Assembly (NCBI GenBank): GCA_900548635.1
Contig: URLP01000002.1
Location: forward strand, 1 to 38,166
Source of the DNA: an uncultured Megasphaera sp.
GTDB lineage: Bacteria; Bacillota; Negativicutes; Veillonellales; Megasphaeraceae
DNA length: 38,166 bases
Direction: 5' to 3'
A program made the translations under genes and the position numbers. Numbering within the stretch: position 1 is the stretch's first letter; each line of letters opens with the position of its first letter. The notes under the pieces are model-generated. The model did not search any database and had not been told where the DNA came from. It saw only the letters and a list, made by a program, of their open reading frames with translations. This document shows, piece by piece, positions 1-7,339 of this stretch.

Positions 1-18
1 CTCCATCTACGCTCTCCG

Positions 19-70
19 TTTTGGCAGCCAGCAGATACTTTCCCTGCGGGCAGTATCTGCTGGGCCAAAA
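19..70. repeat. Long inverted repeat downstream of the porin gene
   Basis: The arms at 28-39 and 52-63 are a perfect 12-bp inverted repeat around a 12-nt loop. They extend outward as TTTTGGC (19-25) against GCCAAAA (64-70) after a 2-nt bulge. The stem could end transcripts of the porin gene, which stops at 93. However, T runs lie on the 5' side and A runs on the 3' side on either strand, so it lacks the U tract of an intrinsic terminator. It may be an mRNA 3'-end stabiliser or a palindromic element. Confidence 0.6.
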
Positions 71-92
71 AGGGCCTATCAAGGAAGCTTTT

Positions 93-1517
93 TTAGAAAT
101 GGAAATCGAGTTCTGTGCGCCAGAGGTCGCGGTCGTATTGGTCGGCTGTGTTCCAATGGCGTTTTTGTTTGGAATACATCGTTTCTAAGACGACGTTTTT
201 CCAGGGGACCCAGCGGGCGCCGGCAATCCAGCCTTTGGTGCCGTTCCAGATGGAGTTCCATTCATCGTCGCCGGCGAGCCAGCCATTTTCGCCGTATTTG
301 ATGTAACGGAGATAGAGGCCGTAGCTGCCCGGTTTGTTGTAGTCTGCGTCTTTATAGTTCAGGCGCAGGGCGATGCTGTTGTTCTGGAAGTCGGCGTCGG
401 TCTTGGCGTAGTCCGCGAGGAAACGCAGGTCTTTGCTGAGGTTCGTACCCATACTGAGGACGTAGCCGTAGCTGCGCTTGTTGGTCACGTCGTTGGCTTT
501 GTAGACAGGTTCGACTTTATAGCCATTGTCCGGATTCGCGCGCCAGTATGCGACGTTGCCCGAGCTGTACGTGTCGTTCTTGCCCAAGCTGCTCTTGGCG
601 TAGGCGAAGTTGATGTCCAGGTTCTTGGCCACAGCGCCCCAGACGGCAGCGCCGTAGAGGCTTTCTTTGTTGCCGTCGCCTGTCGAGGCCAGCCAGAAGC
701 CGCTGCCCGTGAGCTGCGTGCCCGGGATGGGTACGCCGAACTGAATGCCGTCCGTTTCATTGCCGAGAAGGACATTCTGGAACCCTAAGCCGCGCCAGGC
801 CCGGCCGATGCTCACCCAGCGGCCGTCTTTCTGACCTTCGACCCAGATGCGCTGCATGTTGCCGTCGTGGCCGGACCAGGTCTTCTGACCCGTGTAGTTT
901 TCGCCGCCCAGGTTGTTGATGCCGACTTCCCCCGTCCGGTGATGGCCGTCGTTGTAGTGGCGGTTCGTTTCGCTCTGGAACTTGACCGTCCAGTAATCAT
1001 TGACTTTGAAGTCGCCGCGCAGGTCCATGTAGAAGCGGTTCGTCTGCTTGTCCAAGGAGTCGGCGCTCGTGTTCTTGTCGTAGTCGTACTGGGCGCGCAT
1101 GAAGCCGTAAAGCTTGACGCGGTCGATTTTTTCTTTATTTTCCTTGATGTCCTGCGTGTTCTTTTCGATCTGCTTCGTATTCTTGGCGACTTGCTGCTGA
1201 AGGACATTGATTTCATCGGCGTATTCAGCGTGCAGTTTTTCCAGGACTGTCTTGTCGCCGAAGTTGCCGCCGCCTTTCTGCATGGCTTTGGCGACGATGC
1301 TGGCCACTTCGTAGCGCGTCATCGTGCGGCCGCCTTCGAAGGTGCTGTTGCCCATGCCTTCGATGACGCCTTCTTTGGCTAAGTAATCGAGCGCTTCGTA
1401 GGACCAATGATTTTTCGGTACATCAGAGAAGCTGTCGGCCGTCGCCGCCAGGGCCGTTCCGGACAGGCTGAGGGTCATGGCAGTCAGGGCTGCCAGGGCT
1501 GTGTTATTCAAGTGCAT
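93..1517 (-). CDS. SLH-domain outer-membrane porin (OmpM-like)
   Basis: This is an outer-membrane beta-barrel porin of the Negativicutes type. The N-terminus is a signal peptide ending near TALAATA. One SLH domain follows (roughly residues 30-85, FSDVPKNHWSYEALDYLAKE, then RYEVA), which in this group binds polyamine-modified peptidoglycan. A short coiled coil is next (LQQQVAKNTKQIEKNTQDIK). The rest is rich in aromatic/alternating strands typical of a porin barrel and ends in a C-terminal Phe (LDFHF). The ATG at 1517 is preferred because GAGGT sits 7 nt upstream. An ATG at 1538, overlapping the upstream stop as ATGA, would add MRKEVLT and a more basic signal N-region, so the start is not settled. 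It is the last gene of the alpha-glucoside PTS operon, which suggests a sugar-uptake channel rather than a housekeeping porin; that is inference. Confidence 0.9.
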   Translation of the reverse strand: MHLNNTALAALTAMTLSLSGTALAATADSFSDVPKNHWSYEALDYLAKEGVIEGMGNSTFEGGRTMTRYEVASIVAKAMQKGGGNFGDKTVLEKLHAEYADEINVLQQQVAKNTKQIEKNTQDIKENKEKIDRVKLYGFMRAQYDYDKNTSADSLDKQTNRFYMDLRGDFKVNDYWTVKFQSETNRHYNDGHHRTGEVGINNLGGENYTGQKTWSGHDGNMQRIWVEGQKDGRWVSIGRAWRGLGFQNVLLGNETDGIQFGVPIPGTQLTGSGFWLASTGDGNKESLYGAAVWGAVAKNLDINFAYAKSSLGKNDTYSSGNVAYWRANPDNGYKVEPVYKANDVTNKRSYGYVLSMGTNLSKDLRFLADYAKTDADFQNNSIALRLNYKDADYNKPGSYGLYLRYIKYGENGWLAGDDEWNSIWNGTKGWIAGARWVPWKNVVLETMYSKQKRHWNTADQYDRDLWRTELDFHF

Positions 1518-1534
1518 CGTAAGGACCTCTTTTC

Positions 1535-2314
1535 TCATAAATTATCTTCCAGCATGGCCCCTACGCTGTCGTAGACTTGGCGTGCCTCTTCCTGGATGGC
1601 CGGCCGGGCTGTCGCAACGGTATAACCGCGGTAGCCGCGGATCATGGGCAGGTCGTTGATTTCGTCGCCGATGGCAAAGATTTCTGCCCCGTCCCAGCCG
1701 AAAAGGGCAAGGGTATGGGCAATGGCCTGTTCTTTGCTGATGTCCGCCGGGATGATGTCGACGGCACAGCGGTTGGGATAGGCGTGGACCGTATCGCCGA
1801 AATGAGCGTTGACTTCGTCGCTCGCCGCCAGGGCATCTTCAGGATTTGTGAAACCCAGGGAATACTGGTGGATCGTCTGGGGCAGGTGTTCGATATCGTC
1901 TTCCGTAATGGGCACGATGGGATAGTCCCATTCTTTCGCTTCCCGCCAGACCCAGGTTCCGGGCAGGTCGTGGCAGAGATAGGTCCGGTCTTTCGAAGAA
2001 AAGGAGAAATGGAAGGACTTGCGGACAAGTTTCAGCTGACTCACGGCCTTAAGAACAGCCGGCTCGATGCGGGCTTCCCAGAGGACCTGGTCGTCGACAT
2101 CGCTGATCAGGCCGCCGTTGTTGCAGGCCAGGTAATCGTATTCGACGCCGTAGTGCTTGAGCTGGGGCATGAGCATGCCGTGGTCGCGGCCGGAAACGAC
2201 GCCGAATTTATGGCCCGCAGCCCGCCATTTACGGATGGCAGCGGCATCGGCAGCGGTGATGAGATCGTCGCGGAACAAGGTCCCGTCATAATCACTGGCA
2301 GCAAATTTTAGCAT
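1535..2314 (-). CDS. Cof-type HAD-IIB family phosphatase
   Basis: This 259-residue HAD hydrolase of the Cof/IIB subfamily is probably a cytoplasmic sugar phosphatase. All four HAD motifs are visible: DYDGT near the N-terminus (nucleophile and acid Asp), SGRD (motif II), the Lys of SKEQA (motif III) and GDEINDLP (motif IV, Mg binding). The alpha/beta IIB cap lies between motifs II and III. The start overlaps the 3' end of the glucosidase gene by 7 nt, and its GGAGGGG ribosome site lies inside that gene, so the two are translationally coupled. In an alpha-glucoside PTS operon it could dephosphorylate a phosphorylated disaccharide or glucose 6-phosphate, as MapP does for maltose 6'-phosphate in Enterococcus. 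MapP belongs to a different family, so the substrate here is open. Confidence 0.88.
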   Translation of the reverse strand: MLKFAASDYDGTLFRDDLITAADAAAIRKWRAAGHKFGVVSGRDHGMLMPQLKHYGVEYDYLACNNGGLISDVDDQVLWEARIEPAVLKAVSQLKLVRKSFHFSFSSKDRTYLCHDLPGTWVWREAKEWDYPIVPITEDDIEHLPQTIHQYSLGFTNPEDALAASDEVNAHFGDTVHAYPNRCAVDIIPADISKEQAIAHTLALFGWDGAEIFAIGDEINDLPMIRGYRGYTVATARPAIQEEARQVYDSVGAMLEDNL

Positions 2315-3990
2315 GATTCCCCTCCTATGCGATAGACGACGGCTTCTGCCGGGCGCAGGCGGCCGGGCTGAGGATCGTCATAGTTCCCCAGGAGGACGGC
2401 AGCGCCCTGAGTCAGGTAGGCCGCGTAATCGACGTTTTTATTGGTAAAGTTGACCAGGGTGATCGTCGCCTGGCCGTCTAAAGTGCGTTTAAAGGCATAA
2501 ATCTCTTCATCCTCTGCCAGGAGCTCATCATAGCGCCCGGCCAGCAGAATCGGCGATGCGTCGCTCTGGAAGCGCAGCTTTTCAAGCTGGCGGTAATAAC
2601 GGAGGACCGAATCAGGATCCTTTTCTTCCGTTTCCACGCACCAATCGGCATAGTCCCCGTGCACGGGCAGCCACGGCGTACCGTCCGTAAAGCCCGCCTG
2701 GGGCGCCGTGCTCCACTGCATGGGCGTGCGGGCATTGTCGCGGCTGTGGGCTTGGACGATGCGCAGGGCTTCGGCCGGCAGATAACCTTCGTCGAGGGCA
2801 ATCTGATACTGGCCGTGCGTCGAGATGTCATTGTAGTCATCCAGGCTCGGGAAGGCTGTATTGGCCAGGCCCAGTTCTTCGCCTTCGTAAACGAAGGGCG
2901 TGCCGCGCAGGGTAAAGAGGACCGTCGCCATGGCCTTGGCAGCTTTTTTCCGGTCCGTGCCGGCCGGGAAATAGCGGCTGACGCTGCGGATCTGGTCGTG
3001 ATTTTCAAAGAAAATGGGATACCAACCGTTTTCGGCCGTCGCTTTCTGGCTGTCTGTCAGGGCTCTTTTGAGCTTCGTCAGGGGCCAGTCATAGGTGCGG
3101 CACCAGATTTCCCCTTCTGGGAATTCCAGATTGACATGACTGAACTCAAAGAGCATGCTGAAGGCGCCGTCCTGGCCGACCCAGTGCGGCAGGTCCGCCG
3201 GTGTGACGCCATTCGCTTCGGCAACCGTGAAAATGTCGTGACCGTCGAAGACCTGGCGGCGGAGTTCGTGCAGGTAGTCGAGGATGCCCGGCGTATTGGC
3301 CGTCATTTCATGGATGGAGACGAGTCCGTCGGCGCCGTCCGCCGGGCCGTCGGCAAAGACGGCAGGCTTCTTGATATAGACGATGGCATCGATGCGGAAG
3401 CCGCCGACGCCTTTGTTGATCCAGAAGTTGGCCGCATCATAGAGAGCCCGGCGCACGTCCGGATTTTCCCAATTGAGATCCGGCTGTTCTTTGGCAAAGG
3501 TATGCAGGTAGTACTGCTGCCGTTCTTCGCACCACGTCCAGGCCGGGCCGCCGAAGATGGAGCGCCAGTTCGTCGGCGCCGAGCCGTCTTCTTTGGCATC
3601 GCGCCAGATGTACCAGTCCGCCTTGGCGTTGGTCCGGCTGGCCTTTGATTCGCGGAACCAGGCGTGCTGGTCCGACGTATGGTTGTAAACGAGGTCCATG
3701 ACGATGCGGATATGCCGCTTCTTCCCTTCGGCAATAAGTGCTTCCATATCGGCCATCGTGCCGTAGCGCGGGTCGATGGACGTATAGTCGCTGATGTCAT
3801 AGCCGTTGTCGACCATAGGCGACGGATAGATGGGTGTCAGCCAGACAGCGCCGACACCGAGTTTCGCTAAATAGTCGAGATGCTGTGTAATCCCCTGGAT
3901 ATCCCCTTCACCGCTGCCCGTCGTGTCCTGGAAGCTGCGGGGATAAATCTGATAGACGGCGGTTTTCTGCCACCATTTCAATGGTTCCAT
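2308..3990 (-). CDS. GH13 alpha-glucosidase
   Basis: This 560-residue cytoplasmic retaining glycosidase resembles oligo-1,6-glucosidase, alpha-glucosidase and trehalose-6-phosphate hydrolase (GH13_31/GH13_29 group). Conserved regions seen are DLVYNH (about 99-104), GFRIDAI with nucleophile Asp201, VAEAN with acid/base Glu258, and ENHDQ with Asp332. QPDLNWENP is also typical of the group. The residue after the nucleophile is Ala202. Oligo-1,6-glucosidases usually carry Val there and alpha-1,4-acting enzymes Ala or Thr, so alpha-1,4 preference is inferred. It lies 9 nt after the PTS gene, with GGAGG before the ATG, so the substrate is probably the phosphorylated alpha-glucoside delivered by that transporter. 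It could be a treC-type enzyme; the transporter's resemblance to alpha-glucoside rather than trehalose permeases argues mildly against that. Confidence 0.9.
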   Translation of the reverse strand: MEPLKWWQKTAVYQIYPRSFQDTTGSGEGDIQGITQHLDYLAKLGVGAVWLTPIYPSPMVDNGYDISDYTSIDPRYGTMADMEALIAEGKKRHIRIVMDLVYNHTSDQHAWFRESKASRTNAKADWYIWRDAKEDGSAPTNWRSIFGGPAWTWCEERQQYYLHTFAKEQPDLNWENPDVRRALYDAANFWINKGVGGFRIDAIVYIKKPAVFADGPADGADGLVSIHEMTANTPGILDYLHELRRQVFDGHDIFTVAEANGVTPADLPHWVGQDGAFSMLFEFSHVNLEFPEGEIWCRTYDWPLTKLKRALTDSQKATAENGWYPIFFENHDQIRSVSRYFPAGTDRKKAAKAMATVLFTLRGTPFVYEGEELGLANTAFPSLDDYNDISTHGQYQIALDEGYLPAEALRIVQAHSRDNARTPMQWSTAPQAGFTDGTPWLPVHGDYADWCVETEEKDPDSVLRYYRQLEKLRFQSDASPILLAGRYDELLAEDEEIYAFKRTLDGQATITLVNFTNKNVDYAAYLTQGAAVLLGNYDDPQPGRLRPAEAVVYRIGGESC

Positions 3991-3999
3991 AAGTGCCTC

Positions 4000-6156
4000 C
4001 TAGAAAATGACAATCGGTGTTTCACCGGCAATGACTTTTTGGTCCGCTTCTTTCTTCATCTGCGGATATTCTGTGGAATTCGTGACGGCCATGATGACGA
4101 TATCGTCGTAGCCGGCGTCGGCAATGGCCTGACTGTCGAAGCGGATGAGCGGTTCGCCGGTCTTGACCTGGGCGTCCTGTTTGGTCAGGAGCGTGAAGCC
4201 CTGGCCTTTCATGTTGACCGTATCGAGGCCGATATGGATGAGGACTTCGGCACCGTTCGTCAGTTCCAGACCGACAGCGTGGAGAGAATCTTCCATGATC
4301 ATCGAGACCGTGCCGTCAGCCGGGGCGACGACAGTATCGCTCGTCGGCTTGATTGCCACGCCGTCACCCATCATCTTTTGGGAGAAGGCGTCGTCCGGGA
4401 CTTCGGAAATATCGACGAGGTCGCCCGAAACGTAGGCTTTGAGCTTCATGGAACGGTCGTCTTCGTCGACGGCGACGGGAGCGACAGGTGCTGCCGGAGC
4501 TGCTTTTTCTTCTGCCGCAGTTTCTTCAGGCACTGTGCTTTCGACGGCCGGGATTTCCCCTTTCAGGAGGGCATCGAAGTAGCCGCGCACATTCGGTACG
4601 GAAAGGCCGACGATGACCTGGATGGCATGGCCGTTCTTGACCAGGCCGAAGGCACCGGCATTGGTGAACTTGCCGGGAGCTGCGACTTTATCCGGGTCCT
4701 TGACGGTGACGCGCAGGCGGGTGGCGCAGTTCGTGACTTCCTTGATGTTTTCAGGACCGCCGAGGCAGTCGAGGAAGACCTGGGCCTTGAGGACATCGGC
4801 GCCGCCGACGATGCCTTTCTTTTCCATTTCTTTCTTGGCCTTGTATTCGGCTTTCGTGAAGAGCTTGTCTTCGCCGCCGTCATCCGTGCGGCCCGGCGTA
4901 GGCAGGTCGAAGTGCAGGATGAGGAAGCGGAAGACGAAGAAATAAATGGCTGTGAAGCAGAGGCCGATGCCGATCTGCATGATATACGTCCCAGCATGGT
5001 AGCGGAAGAGGGGAATCCAGTTCTGGACGAAGCAGTCGATGAGGCCGCCGCCGAAGTTCCCCGAAAGACCGATGAAATAGAGCGTCGCCGAAAGAGTTGC
5101 CGCTAAGACGGCATGGGCGACGTAAAGGAGCGGTGCCACGAAAAGGAAAGTAAATTCAATCGGTTCCGTAATGCCGCAGAGGACGGCCGTAATCGTCGCC
5201 GGGATGAGCAGAGTAGCGACTTTCTTGCGTTTCGCCGGTTTGGCGCAGTAGTACATGGCTAAGGCTGCGCCGGGCAGGCCGAAGACCTTGGCGCTGCCGT
5301 GCAGGGCAAAGCCGCCCTGGGGGAACATTTCCCGCAGCGAATGAGCACTCGTAGCGAAGTCATTGAGGTGCTGCAGCCAGTAGGCCTGGATGCCGCCGTC
5401 GCAGACAGCCGGGCCGTAAATGAAAGGCAGGTAGATGAAGTGGTGCAGACCTGCCGGCAAGAGGATGCGTTCCGAGAAGGTGTAAGCCCAGACGCCGAAG
5501 ATGCCGCTCGTCTTGAGGAAGAACTGGAACTGTTCAATGCCGTGCTGGATAGGCGGCCAGATGTAGCAGAAGAGGAGCGCCATGGGCAGCATGACCAGGA
5601 AGCCGACGGCGACGACGAAGGCCGGGCCCTTGAAGATGCCGAGCCAGTCCGGAATTTCCGTATCATAGAAGCGGTTGTGCAGATACGCGGAAATGCAGGC
5701 AATGAAGATGGCACCGAGCATGCCCATGTCCAACGTCTTGATATTGGCGATCATGGCCAGGCCCGTACCAGCACCAGCGTTCTGGCTGTAGTCGACGCCG
5801 AAATAGCTGCCGTGCAGGCTGAGGATGCCGGCGATGAAGTAGTTGAAGACCATGTAGATGACGAAGCCTTCCATGGCGCAACGGGCCTGTTCTTTCTTGG
5901 CAAAGCCAATAGGCACCGCAATAGCGAAGAGAATCGGCATCTGATTGAAGACCGTCCAGGCACCCTGCTGGACGACGTACCAGAAATCATACCAGAGCGT
6001 CCCCTTTTCAGCGAGGCTGCCGAAGAGGCCGGTGTTGCTGAAAATGATGGATAAGGCGACAGTCAGCCCGAAGAAGGCGAAGAGAATGACCGGTGTGTAC
6101 ATAGCGCCGCCAAAACGCTGCAGTTCCTGCATCACGCGGTCCTTGTTGAATGACAT
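4000..6156 (-). CDS. Alpha-glucoside-type PTS EIICBA permease
   Basis: This 718-residue permease of the glucose/maltose PTS family imports and phosphorylates a sugar using phospho-HPr. EIIC (about 1-415) is a multi-span membrane domain containing the GITEP signature (328-332). EIIB (about 455-535) has its phospho-acceptor Cys477 in TNCATRLRV. A Pro/Ala/Glu-rich linker follows. EIIA of the Crr type (about 590-718) has phospho-acceptor His641 in LIHIGLDTVNMKG. Of known family branches the EIIC reads most like the alpha-glucoside/maltose permeases (AglA, MalP); this is from memory, not alignment. GGGAGG precedes the ATG. It is the first gene of a four-gene operon with the GH13 glucosidase, HAD phosphatase and porin. 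Free glucose released in the cell could be phosphorylated by the nearby hexokinase. Confidence 0.92.
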   Translation of the reverse strand: MSFNKDRVMQELQRFGGAMYTPVILFAFFGLTVALSIIFSNTGLFGSLAEKGTLWYDFWYVVQQGAWTVFNQMPILFAIAVPIGFAKKEQARCAMEGFVIYMVFNYFIAGILSLHGSYFGVDYSQNAGAGTGLAMIANIKTLDMGMLGAIFIACISAYLHNRFYDTEIPDWLGIFKGPAFVVAVGFLVMLPMALLFCYIWPPIQHGIEQFQFFLKTSGIFGVWAYTFSERILLPAGLHHFIYLPFIYGPAVCDGGIQAYWLQHLNDFATSAHSLREMFPQGGFALHGSAKVFGLPGAALAMYYCAKPAKRKKVATLLIPATITAVLCGITEPIEFTFLFVAPLLYVAHAVLAATLSATLYFIGLSGNFGGGLIDCFVQNWIPLFRYHAGTYIMQIGIGLCFTAIYFFVFRFLILHFDLPTPGRTDDGGEDKLFTKAEYKAKKEMEKKGIVGGADVLKAQVFLDCLGGPENIKEVTNCATRLRVTVKDPDKVAAPGKFTNAGAFGLVKNGHAIQVIVGLSVPNVRGYFDALLKGEIPAVESTVPEETAAEEKAAPAAPVAPVAVDEDDRSMKLKAYVSGDLVDISEVPDDAFSQKMMGDGVAIKPTSDTVVAPADGTVSMIMEDSLHAVGLELTNGAEVLIHIGLDTVNMKGQGFTLLTKQDAQVKTGEPLIRFDSQAIADAGYDDIVIMAVTNSTEYPQMKKEADQKVIAGETPIVIF

Positions 6157-6211
6157 AGAAAATTTCCTCCCGTCTATGAAATAAAGTACATGAAATCGTT
6201 ACTAACAGGAT

Positions 6212-6248
6212 ATAAAAAAAGAGCCGCGAATACAATAGATTCGCGGCT
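6212..6248 (-). terminator. Intrinsic terminator between the RpiR regulator and the PTS operon
   Basis: A perfect 10-bp stem (6222-6231 with 6239-6248, AGCCGCGAAT arms, 7-nt loop) is followed on the minus strand by C and seven T. It ends the regulator transcript 57 nt after its stop. It also lies between the GGTACA tandem motif and the PTS start, so any PTS transcript begun further upstream must read through it. Confidence 0.88.
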
Positions 6249-6278
6249 TTCTGGCACACTGCCCCGGGCCTGTAATCT

Positions 6279-6303
6279 GGTACATTTTCCGTACTTTGGT
6301 ACA
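6279..6303. promoter_or_regulatory. Tandem GGTACA-N13-GGTACA motif beside the PTS operon
   Basis: GGTACA occurs at 6279-6284 and again at 6298-6303, a 19-bp period. The same hexamer pair with exactly the same spacing occurs upstream of the hexokinase gene (8733-8757). Reading the minus strand, the two sites also share A, GT, C and A at the same places between the hexamers, and an A after the second. It is a candidate operator for the sugar genes; the RpiR protein encoded next door is one possible binder. The function is inferred. Confidence 0.5.
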
Positions 6304-6305
6304 TA

Positions 6306-7094
6306 TCATACGTCCTGGCGGCGCGCTTCCCGGAGGCGGTGCAGGTACATGCAGTAATTGACATACCAGACTTCGATGAGGACGAAGTAAGGCATCATGG
6401 ACTGGAAAGGAATGTGTTCCTCTTCTTTATCATAAATCTGGAAACGCCCCGGTGAGACGTAGAAATTGACCGTCGAGAGCGAAGCCAGGGTGTTGTCGTG
6501 CAGGCGGGTGATGGAAATGAAAGGGATGTCCCGCGTCTTCAGGAGACGGCCCAGTTCCGTGACGACCGGCGATTCACCGGAAAAAGAAACGATGATGAAG
6601 AGGTCGTCTTTGGTCAGGGAATGGACGAGGTTGCGGAATTCTTCCCGCGCCGGCACGTCGTAGAGCATGACGTTGTCATAGAAAAAGAGGCGTTTCAGTT
6701 CCTGGATGACGTTGTTCTGGACATAGCCCGAGGCATAGGTAAAAATCCGGTTCGCTTCATGTACTAGGGAACTGGCCCGGTCGAAATTGAGGCGGCAGAC
6801 CTTGTCCACAGTCTGGGCGTAGAAATGATTCAGCTCTTCCAGGATGTTGACGTCATACGCCGAAACCTGCGGTGCCTCCCGCTTGAGGAGAAGCTTGAAT
6901 TCCCCGAAACCTTCGAGGCCCAGTTTCTGGGCAAAGCGGACAATCGTCGTCGTCGAGACATGGCAGTCCCGGGCCAGTTCATGGATCGAACTGTGACAGA
7001 CCGCCGCCCGATGCTGGACGATGTATTTCCAAATCCCCATATCCGTATTGTTCAGTTCCCGCCGATGCCGGTCGATAAGCTCTTCCAGTGCCAT
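6306..7094 (-). CDS. MurR/RpiR-family transcriptional regulator
   Basis: This is a DNA-binding regulator of sugar metabolism that senses phosphosugars. The N-terminal HTH_6 domain (about 1-75) contains SIHELARDCHVSTTTIVRFA, the family's characteristic helix-turn-helix. The C-terminal SIS domain (about 110-245) includes DLFIIVSFSGES, where the Ser-rich loop binds the sugar phosphate. The length (262 residues) is usual. It lies immediately upstream of, and in the same direction as, the alpha-glucoside PTS operon, separated from it by a terminator. That makes it the likely local regulator. Its own promoter is at 7127-7155. Confidence 0.92.
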   Translation of the reverse strand: MALEELIDRHRRELNNTDMGIWKYIVQHRAAVCHSSIHELARDCHVSTTTIVRFAQKLGLEGFGEFKLLLKREAPQVSAYDVNILEELNHFYAQTVDKVCRLNFDRASSLVHEANRIFTYASGYVQNNVIQELKRLFFYDNVMLYDVPAREEFRNLVHSLTKDDLFIIVSFSGESPVVTELGRLLKTRDIPFISITRLHDNTLASLSTVNFYVSPGRFQIYDKEEEHIPFQSMMPYFVLIEVWYVNYCMYLHRLREARRQDV

Positions 7095-7126
7095 AGGACG
7101 TCCCCCTTTTTCGTATCATTACAAAA

Positions 7127-7155
7127 ATTATAAAAAATCCATACTGACACGTCAA
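7127..7155 (-). promoter_or_regulatory. Sigma-70 type promoter of the RpiR regulator gene
   Basis: On the minus strand TTGACG (7150-7155), a 17-nt spacer and TATAAT (7127-7132) precede the regulator ATG at 7094 by about 33 nt. The match to consensus is nearly complete. Confidence 0.8.
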
Positions 7156-7198
7156 GAGAGATGTGGGGTTTGATGTATGATGTTCGTTTGACATTTAA

Positions 7199-7235
7199 CG
7201 GTGTAGGGGCGCCCCGCGTGGGCGCCCCTACACCG
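7199..7235. repeat. GC-rich 16-bp perfect hairpin
   Basis: Arms 7199-7214 and 7220-7235 pair perfectly around a 5-nt loop. The arm contains GTAGGGGCGCCC, and a related block occurs at 30581-30603. There is no T run, so it is not a classical terminator. It lies between the hexokinase 3' end and the regulator promoter and abuts a dispersed repeat (7236-7294). It is probably part of a small mobile or REP-like repeat. Confidence 0.7.
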
Positions 7236-7294
7236 GACTGCGGACTGCGAACAGCGAACTGCGACCGTTTCGACGAACGACGAACGATGAACGG
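7236..7294. repeat. Dispersed intergenic repeat, copy 1
   Basis: This block of tandem-like GGACTGCG and CGACGAACGACGAACG units is related, in reverse orientation, to the repeats at 8761, 11446, 14914, 18743, 23874 and 30537. It has no coding potential. It lies downstream of the hexokinase gene. Confidence 0.6.
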
Positions 7295-7339
7295 CGTGCT
7301 GACGCAGCCGGTCCTTATGGAGATTCAGTTGCCTGAAAA

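Noticed and set aside
2308..3990. Assignment as treC (trehalose-6-phosphate hydrolase)
   Set aside because: The GH13 motifs do not separate the subfamilies by eye, and the transporter looks more like alpha-glucoside permeases, so no gene symbol is given.
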